Below are positions 1 to 7,447 of a stretch of 45,028 nt of DNA, in pieces; the first letter of the stretch is position 1; each line of letters starts with the position of its first letter. Both the position numbers and the translations under genes were made by a program. Under the pieces are notes generated by a model that saw nothing but the letters and a program-made list of their open reading frames with translations, was not told the DNA's origin and made no database searches. The stretch comes from Hyphomicrobiales bacterium (lineage in GTDB: Bacteria; Pseudomonadota; Alphaproteobacteria; Rhizobiales; Rhizobiaceae), in assembly GCA_900472785.1 (NCBI GenBank), contig UCJH01000028.1:1-45028 (forward strand). The letters run 5' to 3'.

Positions 1-1
1 C

Positions 2-73
2 CTTCACCGGACGCTTACTGAGAATACGCAACGCCTCGTGTTCAAACAGGGCGAGACGGTGGCATCAACCTAG
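2..73 (+). CDS. Possible C-terminal end of an upstream gene (partial)
   Basis: A frame open from the window edge stops with TAG at 71-73, ten bases before the next ATG at 84, which is the spacing of an operon partner. Only 23 residues are visible (ending QGETVAST) and I do not recognise them. The frame of the following gene is also open back to the edge, so this could be non-coding leader. Confidence 0.3.
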   Translation, partial: LHRTLTENTQRLVFKQGETVAST

Positions 74-83
74 AGGCAAATCA

Positions 84-953
84 ATGCGCGAGTACGATGG
101 TGCAGTGTTGTTCGTTGACATACTCGGCGTCGGAGCGCTGACCACGTCTCCGAAAACAATCGTCGAAATGGCAGATTTCGCTGCTCATTCGAGGCACTCA
201 AAGCCGGTGGTCTCCAATCAATACTTCTGTGCAATCCTGCTTTCGCAGTTCCGGCGTAATCTTATGGCTGTCGATAGCGATGGGTTGTTCGTCGCGCAAT
301 TGTCGGACAGTGCATTTCTGTGGTCGAAGAACACGAACCTCGTCCTTGAAGCAGCCCGCAAGCTTTTCTGGTTAAACGCGTATTCTGGTGTGCTGGCGCG
401 TGCGGGAATGGCTTTCGGGCAGATCGTGGAGCCAGAAAAGGTCGCCAGTCATCTCGGGAAATTTGTCTGCGGTGAAGCCGTTACGCGAGCGGTCGGCCTC
501 GAGCAAACCGGCAAAGGCGCTCGAATATTTGTGGATACGATCATACCGGGCCAGATCCTTTCCCATTTCGGACCGCAGGATTTCTCGGATATGACGAACG
601 CTTCGGATTTTTCCAAAGTCGACGAGTTTGTCTGGTTTGGTCGACCCGATGGCCATCAAGCGAGCGGGAAGATGACGCAGGATCAGCTCGGTTCGGTTGC
701 GGATCTCTCGTTCCTCTTTCAATCATCGCTCCTCTATAGATGGAATGCGGCGAGCGCGGCGGGCCAGATCCAGTTGGCCGCGACCATCGACCGGATCGGA
801 ACCGAGATCGTGAAAATCGCCAAAAGGCATCGACTAAAGATCGCCCGTGGCGCGATCGTGCCAAGGGACATTTTCCTGGCCGGTAATCCTTCACATCCGG
901 AGCGTCGTTCGGATGAGCGGTTGGAGCAGATGCGTTTCGCCAGAGATCGCTAG
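84..953 (+). CDS. Class III nucleotidyl-cyclase-like protein
   Basis: The 289-residue protein begins AVLFVDILG (Asp12), has LSDSAFLW (Asp75), then RAGMAFGQIV (about 106-115) and GEAVTRAVGLE (130-140). This order matches the catalytic domain of class III adenylate/guanylate cyclases, and the two Asp fit the metal-binding pair. The usual Asn and Arg of the GEAVNxAARLE signature read Thr134 and Gly138, so ordinary cyclase activity is doubtful. No signal peptide or membrane segment is seen. The ATG follows an AGAGG at 72-76; the frame is open upstream, so a longer start is possible. The gene converges on the DUF3990 operon across a hairpin at 954-984. Family assignment is from motifs only; the role is unknown. 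A specialised signalling cyclase is one option. Confidence 0.65.
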   Translation: MREYDGAVLFVDILGVGALTTSPKTIVEMADFAAHSRHSKPVVSNQYFCAILLSQFRRNLMAVDSDGLFVAQLSDSAFLWSKNTNLVLEAARKLFWLNAYSGVLARAGMAFGQIVEPEKVASHLGKFVCGEAVTRAVGLEQTGKGARIFVDTIIPGQILSHFGPQDFSDMTNASDFSKVDEFVWFGRPDGHQASGKMTQDQLGSVADLSFLFQSSLLYRWNAASAAGQIQLAATIDRIGTEIVKIAKRHRLKIARGAIVPRDIFLAGNPSHPERRSDERLEQMRFARDR

Positions 954-984
954 AAGTGCCTGCTCATGCATGATGCAGGCACTT
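954..984. terminator. Hairpin between convergent genes
   Basis: AAGTGCCTGC at 954-963 pairs perfectly with GCAGGCACTT at 975-984 around an 11-base loop. It starts right after the stop codon of the cyclase-like gene and lies downstream of the opposing operon ending at 1009, so it could act as a two-way terminator. There is no clear T tract. Confidence 0.55.
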
Positions 985-1008
985 CCTGCACGGCCCGCAG
1001 GCCGCCTC

Positions 1009-1356
1009 TCACGTCATTTGAAATGGACTTTCGAAGGTAGGGGCTCGCTCAGCGTTATAACGCTGAACAGCGCTCTGCCATTTGTCGTCATCCAGGTCCT
1101 CCGCCGCCAGGTCTGCGGCAAGCGTCAGTGGATCGTGATGAAGGACGAAGATGCGCTCGCTCAAAGGCGCGGAGAAAAGCCTAGTGCGAAACCTCTCGAG
1201 AAGGGTTTGGGCCTCAATTGGCTCCACTTGAAAAACCTCCGCGAGCGCTCGGTGCGTTTGGGAAAGGAGCATCTCTATAAGACGGTTTTGCACGTCATGA
1301 CCTACGTTCTCGATCTGCATGTCAAACCCCGAATGTTCAAAATAGTGAGGACGCAA
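1009..1356 (-). CDS. Small unknown protein, last gene of the DUF3990 operon
   Basis: A 115-residue acidic, mostly helical protein with no signal peptide or membrane segment; I do not recognise a family. Its ATG lies 20 bases inside the 3' end of the DUF3990 gene in another frame, which suggests translational coupling. Visible text includes NRLIEMLLSQTHRALAEVF and an acidic LAAEDLDDDKWQSA stretch. Position and size would suit an immunity or antitoxin partner for the enzyme-like protein before it, but that is inference from gene order. DUF3990 genes are often found beside small DUF3791 genes; I cannot confirm that this one belongs to that family. Confidence 0.55.
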   Translation of the reverse strand: MRPHYFEHSGFDMQIENVGHDVQNRLIEMLLSQTHRALAEVFQVEPIEAQTLLERFRTRLFSAPLSERIFVLHHDPLTLAADLAAEDLDDDKWQSAVQRYNAERAPTFESPFQMT

Positions 1357-1849
1357 CTGTCGTTGTCAGGTATCTCAACTGTTTGAGCGCATCTGCGACA
1401 TTCTTTCCCGATTGCGCAAAGCAGATCTGATCACAGTTGGCGTAAGTGAGCGTTTGGGGAAAGGCGGCGACAGGACCAACCACGACATCGAAGGCGTGTT
1501 TTCCATTGCGCTTATGGTTAGTGCTTCCCAGACGATTGAAGACCACGAAGTCATGAAAGGGCTTATCGTCGAGAACAAAGCTCAAGACGTCGATTGCGGG
1601 ATTGGAGGGCCAGTCCCAGTTCATTTCGAACTGAACGACAGCAGCTTTCAGAACCAACCCGCGCGCAGTTGACGTTCGAGCTTTTTGGTTCGCCCATTGC
1701 TTTGCCTGGTGAAAGCTGCTCGTCACGTAAAATCCCTTCCCGAAGTCGGCGGCCGACCGGCCGCGCTTTGGATCCGGCGATTTGGCGACACTCGTGGTGT
1801 GGATGTCCAATGTACCGTGGAACACATGGGTCTTATTCGTCCAAACCAT
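1337..1849 (-). CDS. DUF3990 family ADP-ribosyltransferase-like protein
   Basis: The 170-residue protein has VFHGTLD at 9-15, DFGKGFYVTSS at 35-45 followed by QAKQWA, FDVVVGPVA at 120-128 and CDQICF near 139-144. These are the hallmark blocks of DUF3990, a small family that resembles the ADP-ribosyltransferase fold (His in the first strand, Tyr in the GFY block, an acidic or Gln position near the end). Length is normal for the family. The ATG is preceded by AGGGGG four bases away. It is the middle gene of three, 8 bases after the membrane protein and overlapping the small gene behind it. Known family: protein-modifying toxin-like proteins of largely unproven function. Inference: effector or toxin of the operon. 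Confidence 0.8.
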   Translation of the reverse strand: MVWTNKTHVFHGTLDIHTTSVAKSPDPKRGRSAADFGKGFYVTSSFHQAKQWANQKARTSTARGLVLKAAVVQFEMNWDWPSNPAIDVLSFVLDDKPFHDFVVFNRLGSTNHKRNGKHAFDVVVGPVAAFPQTLTYANCDQICFAQSGKNVADALKQLRYLTTTVASSLF

Positions 1850-1857
1850 CGATCCCC

Positions 1858-2544
1858 CTATTGAAAGGCCTCGTCAATCGCAGACAAGACCGTCCTCGTT
1901 TTGTCGATCAGTCGTTGCAATGATGGGGAAACGGAGCCTGTTGCCTCAACGCTTCGAATGATCGTTTCCGCTCTCACGCGCACATTCTTATCGGAAGGCA
2001 CGCGAGCGATGGAAGGTAGGATTCCCAAAAGGATGCGATAGCGGGTGAAATTGAAGCGCGCCGTCAAGGCAACTTTTTGCAAAAGGCTGAGATCGTCGTC
2101 GCTTGGATTATCAATTGCCAGCGTCGCAAGCGTGACCATAGCCCCCTCGTCAGGACGCTCCGCCAAATCGGCACGGCGTATTGAAAGCGTCGACGCCAAA
2201 CGCGCAAGTTCATCAGCGAGCCTCTTTCGCTCCGCCACGCGCAGGGTCTCATCTTCGATTGAAACTTCGTCGTACATCTTCGCAAGAGCGTCGAAGCGTT
2301 CAATCGTCGAGCCAACCTGGCCCAGGACCTTTCGCGAAACAGCAGGCGGTCGCGCGATTTCGCGCGCAAGTTCTAGTGCGACCGTACCGATCTTAAGCTT
2401 TATCTTGTTTGCCTCAGCAACGCGCAGGTTCAGAGACTGGGTCAACGATCCGATCTGGCTTTGAAACAGCCATATTGCGGTCAATGCGACAGCTGGCCAG
2501 GCAATGGCCCCAATGAGATCCGTGATCGCTTTGACAGCATCCAA
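1858..2544 (-). CDS. Membrane-anchored coiled-coil protein, first gene of the DUF3990 operon
   Basis: I favour a TTG start at 2544 (MDAVKAITDLIG...), which has GGGAG six bases upstream; the first ATG at 2577 has no ribosome binding site and adds 11 residues. A single membrane segment (IAWPAVALTAIWLF) sits at residues 13-26, then about 200 cytoplasmic residues rich in charged heptads (KMYDEVSIEDETLRVAERKR and onward). No known catalytic motif is seen. The stop is 8 bases before the DUF3990 gene, so the two are almost certainly cotranscribed. It may anchor or sense something for the ADP-ribosyltransferase-like protein; this is inference. I do not recognise a named family. Confidence 0.65.
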   Translation of the reverse strand: MDAVKAITDLIGAIAWPAVALTAIWLFQSQIGSLTQSLNLRVAEANKIKLKIGTVALELAREIARPPAVSRKVLGQVGSTIERFDALAKMYDEVSIEDETLRVAERKRLADELARLASTLSIRRADLAERPDEGAMVTLATLAIDNPSDDDLSLLQKVALTARFNFTRYRILLGILPSIARVPSDKNVRVRAETIIRSVEATGSVSPSLQRLIDKTRTVLSAIDEAFQ

Positions 2545-2713
2545 GGCGAACTCCCTGCGTAATGCGCGCGAAAGCATGATACCAGAAGTTATAGAAGGCG
2601 CTATAGATACCCGCGTAGCGTCTTGTTCCGACCTGTTTTGCTACTGTTTCTTCATCGGAGGGTGAAAGATAGCGACAATTCGGCTTGAAGGGCGGCAGTT
2701 CGCGTTCGTATGT

Positions 2714-3682
2714 TTAATCGAGCTTTGCGCAGGCATCGAGTCGTTCCACCCCACCCCACTCTTCGAAAAGCTTGGCGCCCTCCCGATCGATATCATCCTG
2801 TGTGAATTTGTTATCGGTTTTCGGCCGTATGTCGTCTGCGGGGAAGGTAATATATTGGACTCGGTCTCTGTGTAGCTTCTTTATTTCAGCATAGGTTTCC
2901 GTGCCCTTGATCGAGATGCCGCTCAGAAACGACGTGAGGGCAATCGTACCTTCGCCGATACCCTTGACTGGTCCTCTGTCTCCATTGATCGCATAGGCGA
3001 TTTTGCCAGACTCGAGATCTCTGACAACGACGAGGTCGCCACCGTCTGTTTTGACTCCGCCAGCCCTCCAGTTGACCCTCTTCGGCAAAACCACCGCATT
3101 GTACTTCAGGCTGTCCAGATAGCGGCTTTGGTCGCAAAGGCCTTTCTTAGTATCAACGGACAGTGACGTCTGGGATATGAAATAGCCTTCAAATGGCTTG
3201 ACCGTATTCAGGCACGGGACGTCGCGGCCCAGATTCGCATCGTGCCTCCACGGGATCATATTCTCGGTTTTTATGACTGCATGCCCGACCGGATTATATT
3301 TGGAGTTGCGAGCATCCTCGAACGTGGAGATGAATGTGTCGAAACAGGCACCCTTTCGATCTTCGGCTTTGTCACCGCATGTTATCCTGTCCCCATGTGC
3401 GTCGTAAAGTTCGCTGATGGCATTGGCGATGTTGTTGAATGCCAATCCTTTATCGGCCTCGGGATCGCCAGGATGGTAGGAACGAGGCGTGCCGTCGGTA
3501 TTTACGGCCATGTCAGCGGAATAATAAAGTGATCGCACCTTGTGTTCAGAGGAGTAGATTTTCGTTTTTTGATCATCGATATGTGTGTCGATCAACGCCA
3601 TCTTACACAGATCGGCCGTCAGGGCAGGTGTCGCATTCAAGGCTATGTGAAAGAGTGCAACGGTTGTCAAAAGTCGCATCAT
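2714..3682 (-). CDS. Secreted GH75 chitosanase-like protein
   Basis: The 322-residue protein has an N-terminal signal peptide (hydrophobic LLTTVALFHIALNATPALTA, cleavage near residue 22). The body contains YYSADMAVNTDG near 53-64 and, later, YAINGDRGP and GEGTIALTSF. The spacing of the GDRGP Asp and the GEG Glu resembles the catalytic Asp and Glu of fungal-type chitosanases (glycoside hydrolase family 75). The fold match is by motif; activity and substrate are uncertain, and bacterial members may act on other amino-sugar polymers. Six or more Cys suggest disulfides outside the cytoplasm. It lies 26 bases after a lipoprotein gene, so the pair is probably one operon. The start ATG has GGGGA about nine bases upstream. 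Confidence 0.75.
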   Translation of the reverse strand: MMRLLTTVALFHIALNATPALTADLCKMALIDTHIDDQKTKIYSSEHKVRSLYYSADMAVNTDGTPRSYHPGDPEADKGLAFNNIANAISELYDAHGDRITCGDKAEDRKGACFDTFISTFEDARNSKYNPVGHAVIKTENMIPWRHDANLGRDVPCLNTVKPFEGYFISQTSLSVDTKKGLCDQSRYLDSLKYNAVVLPKRVNWRAGGVKTDGGDLVVVRDLESGKIAYAINGDRGPVKGIGEGTIALTSFLSGISIKGTETYAEIKKLHRDRVQYITFPADDIRPKTDNKFTQDDIDREGAKLFEEWGGVERLDACAKLD

Positions 3683-3708
3683 GGTCGGACTGTCCCCTTG
3701 TATGCCAC

Positions 3709-4461
3709 CTAGGAGGCGGCGCCGTTAATCACCACTTTCGAAATACAGGTTTCGAGCCCTGCCGAAAGCGCGCTCGATGTCGAGACAAATCCGCTAGTGG
3801 CGGCTGCTTTGTTCGCTTCGTAAGCTTTCGCGGCGTCCAGAATGTCGCGGTAATTTGGCGCCTGCCGCTCCAATTTACGCCTGAGATCGAGCCTGATCCG
3901 GTTGATCGCATCATCGACAAGCGCGGCACTTGTATCCTGCACTTCTTTCGTCGCCGATCTCGCAATGCCGCTCACGCATAGCATTCCTTCAGCCGCGTTG
4001 AGCAGGTGCTGAGCCGACTCGCCCGGTTTCGTATAGTTGCGGCCGGCTGCGATCATGCCCGCAGACAGCCCAGCACCCTTCAGAAGATTGACGTTTGCAT
4101 CATAGAGGAGCGCACCTGCCGCGACACCCGCACTCGATATAATGCCCAATGCAGCAACATCTTCCGTGCGGGAGGCGTTGTCAGCCAACTGGATATATTT
4201 GCCGGCGAGAGCCGCAGCATAGTTGACGCGCCCTGCGAAACTGGGCCCCATATCGACTGAAGGGCAGCTGAATTTTCTCGCGCAGACAGCTTCCTGTGTT
4301 TGTTTGTCCGAGTTTCTGACTTGTAGCCCAAGTTCTGCTTGTCCAACATCCCCCGCGCCAAAGCAGCCGCTTAAAGCAACGCAATAAACTGCAGGGATTA
4401 AAAAGCGCACAAAACCAGTCCATGCAGGGTTCCCCGCATAGTTGAAAAAACTCACCGCCAT
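3709..4461 (-). CDS. Lipoprotein of unknown function
   Basis: A 250-residue protein with a type II signal peptide ending in lipobox LSGC (Cys33), so it is probably anchored in a membrane facing the periplasm. The mature part is Ala-rich and helical, with CARKFSCP and a hydrophobic stretch AALGIISSAGVAAGALL near residues 103-119. I recognise no domain. GGGGGG about nine bases upstream supports the ATG at 4461. It is the first gene of an operon with the GH75-like secreted protein, which suggests a shared cell-envelope or polysaccharide role. Function unknown. Confidence 0.7.
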   Translation of the reverse strand: MAVSFFNYAGNPAWTGFVRFLIPAVYCVALSGCFGAGDVGQAELGLQVRNSDKQTQEAVCARKFSCPSVDMGPSFAGRVNYAAALAGKYIQLADNASRTEDVAALGIISSAGVAAGALLYDANVNLLKGAGLSAGMIAAGRNYTKPGESAQHLLNAAEGMLCVSGIARSATKEVQDTSAALVDDAINRIRLDLRRKLERQAPNYRDILDAAKAYEANKAAATSGFVSTSSALSAGLETCISKVVINGAAS

Positions 4462-4763
4462 TGTCCTATGCCCCCCGGCAATAGTTCTTTGATGCGCAGT
4501 GCCCGCACATCAATACCCGGTAGAATTGCACGGCACGTGATGTTTGCCTATACCTTGCAGGAAAGAATTTTTATATCATACGTTGGAAAATGTCGACATT
4601 GACGCTTGACCGCCGGGCCATTTGAACAAGCAGCTGATATTGCCGGTCTGGAATGCTCAACGGAAATCCCAGGCGTACCGCCGCGCGCACCCGTCGCCAT
4701 AATGCAATTCGAGAAACCGACAGAGCGAAGGACACATCTTACCGGATGACGCATGCTTTTGTT
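4462..4763. other. Intergenic stretch, no gene seen
   Basis: About 300 bases between the lipoprotein start and the broken XRE gene. The short open frames look like chance. The part next to 4462 must hold the lipoprotein operon promoter, but I see no site I can name. Confidence 0.4.
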
Positions 4764-5089
4764 TCAGCGAGGCGCGGCGCGCCAGAAATCACAATGCGCG
4801 GGGAGTGGGGCAATCAGATGGCGCCAGCGCTCGAATGCATCGCGCACGAAGCGGGCTTGCGTGTCACCTTCGACAGGCTCATCAACCCCACCACGCGAAG
4901 GATATCGAGCGCCTTCGCCAAAGTCAGGGTTGTTTCACCGCGCTCGAACGCAGCCATTGTCGGATGGCTTACACCCGCTAAGGCCGAGTGGTCCTTTTGA
5001 GTGAGCCCTTCCGCCTTTCGCCGGCGCAAGGTCTCTTCCACGTAGCGTTGCCAGGCGAACGGCACTATGTTTCCAGAATTCTCAGGCAT
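4764..5089 (-). pseudogene. XRE-family HTH regulator, frameshifted
   Basis: The first 68 residues (WQRYVEETLRRRKAEGLTQ, then LAGVSHPTMAAFERGE and AKALDILRVVG) form a clear helix-turn-helix of the XRE/Cro type. Near 4893 the original frame runs into unrelated residues, while the neighbouring frame continues VDEPVEGDTQARFVRDAFERW and on to a stop at 4764-4766. That continuation is far more protein-like, so a one- or two-base indel has probably split the gene. The tail after LIAPLPA also looks altered, which suggests a second break. It would have been a DNA-binding regulator of about 110 or more residues; it is now likely non-functional unless this is a sequencing error. Confidence 0.7.
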
Positions 5090-5190
5090 GAATTGTCTAC
5101 AATTTCTCTGAATCTATTCACAAAGCCGTCCGGTGGCTCCGCATCGGGGCGGCGAATGACCCATGCGGCCTTCTCTACTTGGCTTCTTAG

Positions 5191-5411
5191 ATGCTTGAAT
5201 GCTTGCGCGACGAATGCCTCAATGAGCACCTGTTCACCAGCTACCGCCATGCCAGAGAGATCATCGAAGATTGGAGAAACGATTATAACCTGAACCGCCC
5301 GCATACGAGCCTCGACGGCTTGACCCCTTATGAGTTTGCAACCCGGTCCCGACAGGACCTGAACCTGAACAGAGCTAACTTATAAACGCGGACAAACAGG
5401 GGAGCACGTCA
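5191..5411 (+). mobile_element. IS3-family remnant (3' end of orfB and right terminus)
   Basis: An ORF of 64 residues (5191-5385) carries the end of an IS3-type DDE integrase: LRDECLNEHLF, IIEDWRNDYNLNRPHTSLDG, LTPYEFA. The essential upstream part is absent. After the stop, the sequence runs to GGGGAGCACGTCA at 5399-5411, which reads TGACGTGCTCCCC on the other strand and looks like an IS3-type TG...CA terminus. This is a truncated, immobile stub; the left break is just before 5191. Confidence 0.7.
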
Positions 5412-5504
5412 TGGTCCAACGGGTTGAAAGAAGCCAGCGGGTCGTGAGCTGCGGGTTTCGCGTCGTTCTGTTCCGCTAACCAAAGATAGCTGAGGATCGA
5501 GTGC

Positions 5505-5531
5505 TTGAACCGCGCCGGGTTTGCCGGAGGC
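5505..5531 (+). repeat. Left terminal inverted repeat of IS3 element
   Basis: Begins TTGAACCGCGCCGGG and ends TTTGCCGGAGGC; matches the reverse complement of 6801-6827 with one G/A difference. Confidence 0.85.
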
Positions 5532-5558
5532 TCCAACTTCTGAGAAAGTGGAGCCATC

Positions 5559-5885
5559 ATGAGCAAGACAACGAACAAGTTTTCACCTGAAGTCCGTCAA
5601 CGTGCCATTCGTATGGTGCTGGATCACGAAGCCGAGCACCCTTCGCGGTAGGCTGCCGTTTCATCTATCGCTGCAAAGATTGGCTGCTCGCCAGCCACCC
5701 TGCACGAGTGGGTCAAGAAGACCGAGGTCGACAGCGGCAAGCGAGCAGGCCTGCCGAGCGATGTCGCCGAGAAGATGAAGGCTCTTGAGCGGGAGAACCG
5801 CGAGCTTCGTCAGGCAAACGAGATTCTGCGCAAAGCTTCGGCCTATTTCGCCATGGCGGAGCTCGACCGCCCCTTCAAGCGATGA
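5559..5885 (+). pseudogene. IS3-family OrfA with in-frame amber codon
   Basis: The frame from ATG 5559 reads [20 protein letters not shown], then TAG at 5649-5651 (codon 31), then continues [20 protein letters not shown] and a leucine-zipper-like [17 protein letters not shown] to a TGA at 5883-5885. The normal family residue at the stop is Trp (SRWAAV), so TGG to TAG is the simplest explanation. The protein would be about 108 residues: helix-turn-helix for terminal repeat binding plus oligomerising helix. The end overlaps orfB as ATGA in the -1 frame, the usual arrangement for programmed frameshifting to OrfAB. Confidence 0.85.
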
Positions 5886-6787
5886 TTTCGTTCATCGACG
5901 AACACCGTGGTGTGTTCGGGGTCGAGCCGATCTGCAGACTGCTGCCGATCGCCCCGTCAACCTACTACGAGAATGTCGCCAAACGCCTGGACGTGGATCG
6001 CCTGTCGATCCGCGCCCGCAGCGATATCGGCCTGAAGATCGAGATACGTCGTGTCTTCGAACAGAACTTCCGCGTCTATGGCGTTCGCAAGGTCTGGCGG
6101 CAATTGAAGCGTGAAGGCTTTGACGTCGCCCGCTGCAGTGTCGCCAGGCTTATGAGGTCAATGAGCCTGCAGGGCATCATTCGAGGAAAGCCGATCCGCA
6201 CGACGTTATCGGACAAGACGGCTCCGAGCCCGCTTGACCGGGTTAACCGCCAGTTCAAAGCCCCTGCGCCGAACAGGCTGTGGGTTTCGGATTTCACCTA
6301 TGTCGCCACCTGGCAGGGCTTCGTCTACGTGGCCTTTGTCATCGACGTCTTCGCTCGTCGCATCGTTGGCTGGCGGGCGAGCCGGACAGCACATGCAGGC
6401 TTTGTCCTCGATGCCCTTGAGCAGGCACTTCATGATCGGCGTCCTGCTCCTGGCGGTGGCCTCGTGCATCACTCGGATCGCGGCGTTCAATACGTGTCCA
6501 TTCGCTATTCCGAGCGGTTGGCAGAAGCCGGTATCGAGCCATCTGTCGGAAGCGTCGGCGACAGCTACGACAACGCCCTCGCAGAAACGATCAACGGCCT
6601 TTACAAGGCCGAGGTCATTCATCGACGTGGACCATGGAGGAGCTTCGAAGCGGTCGAGTTTGCTACCCTGGAATGGGTAGACTGGTTCAACCACCGACGC
6701 CTCCTGGAACCCATCGGAAACATACCGCCAGCCGAAGCTGAAGAGCGGTATTACGCCATGCTGGACGAAGCAGCCTTGGCCGCATAA
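5882..6787 (+). CDS. IS3-family transposase OrfB
   Basis: A 301-residue DDE transposase subunit. The HTH_21 region ([15 protein letters not shown]) is followed by an RNase H-like integrase core: [12 protein letters not shown] (first Asp), [11 protein letters not shown] (second Asp) and [13 protein letters not shown] (Glu). It ends with the typical [19 protein letters not shown]. Full family length. The ATG overlaps the orfA stop and lies in its -1 frame, so the active OrfAB protein would need a frameshift near 5880; the amber codon in orfA should block it. Confidence 0.9.
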   Translation: MISFIDEHRGVFGVEPICRLLPIAPSTYYENVAKRLDVDRLSIRARSDIGLKIEIRRVFEQNFRVYGVRKVWRQLKREGFDVARCSVARLMRSMSLQGIIRGKPIRTTLSDKTAPSPLDRVNRQFKAPAPNRLWVSDFTYVATWQGFVYVAFVIDVFARRIVGWRASRTAHAGFVLDALEQALHDRRPAPGGGLVHHSDRGVQYVSIRYSERLAEAGIEPSVGSVGDSYDNALAETINGLYKAEVIHRRGPWRSFEAVEFATLEWVDWFNHRRLLEPIGNIPPAEAEERYYAMLDEAALAA

Positions 6788-6800
6788 CTTAAACGAAATG

Positions 6801-6827
6801 GCCTCCGGCAAACCCGGTGCGGTTCAA
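6801..6827 (-). repeat. Right terminal inverted repeat of IS3 element
   Basis: Reverse complement of 5505-5531 with one mismatch; starts 14 bases after the orfB stop codon. Confidence 0.85.
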
Positions 6828-6850
6828 TCCGATTCAGTTGTTGGCAAAAA

Positions 6851-6878
6851 CCTCTTGATAGCCTCTTGATAGCCTCTT
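6851..6878 (+). repeat. Short tandem repeat of 11 bp
   Basis: CCTCTTGATAG occurs twice in direct tandem followed by a third partial CCTCTT. It lies just outside the IS3 right end and has no recognised role. Confidence 0.7.
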
Positions 6879-6966
6879 CAAATTCGCGCTGAGGACACAA
6901 TGTCGCTAGCGTCCGGATAAAAAATTCGCGCTCTGCAGTTCTCCGGCAGAATCACATAAAATGACG

Positions 6967-6991
6967 GGAACCTCATATTGGGTCGCGCGTT
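6967..6991 (+). promoter_or_regulatory. EcfG-type general stress promoter
   Basis: GGAAC at 6967-6971, 17 bases, GTT at 6989-6991. This matches the alphaproteobacterial EcfG/RpoE2 consensus. A start of transcription near 6999 leaves a 16-base leader with GGGAGG before the ATG at 7015. Confidence 0.7.
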
Positions 6992-7014
6992 TAGCTTTGT
7001 TGCGGGAGGATGAC

Positions 7015-7278
7015 ATGCACCCCAACGAGAGACCAAATATAAGTGATCTAGCTTGGCAGCCGCTGACCATCATGTTGAAAGACGGTGCTGAGCGAAAGGT
7101 TGGTGGGCCGCTTCAGGCAATCAATGCTCTAAACAACGAATGGCCATTTCGCGAAGGTAGCGTGTACAGCGACGCAAAGCGGAAATGTCAAATGGCTCTG
7201 GAGCATACCGTGACGTGCGAGCAAGCTCGCATTGCATTCCTCGAAGCCGCGAAAGACGCAGATATGTGGCAAGAGTGA
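7015..7278 (+). CDS. DUF982 family protein
   Basis: I choose ATG 7015 over 6961 because GGGAGG sits six bases upstream and an EcfG-type promoter overlaps the longer N-terminus. The 87-residue product shows the family pattern: AWQPLTIML, GGPLQAINALNNEWP, YSDAKRKCQMALEH and ARIAFLEAAKDA. DUF982 is a small family abundant in rhizobia with no assigned biochemical role. The promoter suggests general-stress control. A second paralogue lies at 9092-9331. Soluble, no signal peptide. Confidence 0.75.
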   Translation: MHPNERPNISDLAWQPLTIMLKDGAERKVGGPLQAINALNNEWPFREGSVYSDAKRKCQMALEHTVTCEQARIAFLEAAKDADMWQE

Positions 7279-7447
7279 CGCGAGACAGATTGTTTGCCGT
7301 ATGTTCTCAAACCCTGTGGGTCATAATGCTCTCGAAGTCCTTCCTTAGATTGTTCTCGAAGTGACAAAGCTGGCCGCTGGCCTCAAAAGCCGACATCTTC
7401 GGGATTTGGCTTTCAACATCGGGATGGATCACTCCCGCCGGTAGCTT

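Larger units (their letters stand above)
5505..6827 (+). mobile_element. IS3-family insertion sequence
   Basis: Imperfect terminal inverted repeats of 27 bp at 5505-5531 and 6801-6827 differ at a single position and bracket orfA and orfB. Trimmed to the canonical TG...CA ends, the element is about 5506-6826. Flanking triplets (GCT left, ATC right) do not match, so the usual 3 bp target duplication is absent; adjacent deletion or recombination is likely. OrfA has an amber codon, so this copy is probably inactive on its own. Confidence 0.85.

Noticed and set aside
847-1386. 179-codon plus-strand frame
   Set aside because: Overlaps the end of the cyclase-like gene and runs antisense to the small DUF3990-operon gene; no ribosome binding site.
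84-2544. A Pycsar-type immune pair made of the cyclase-like gene and the membrane protein
   Set aside because: The two genes converge and are separated by the DUF3990 operon genes and a hairpin, unlike the cyclase-effector operons of Pycsar. Kept only as a question in the findings.
6851-6878. CRISPR-like repeat
   Set aside because: Only two and a half units of 11 bp with no spacers; a simple tandem repeat.
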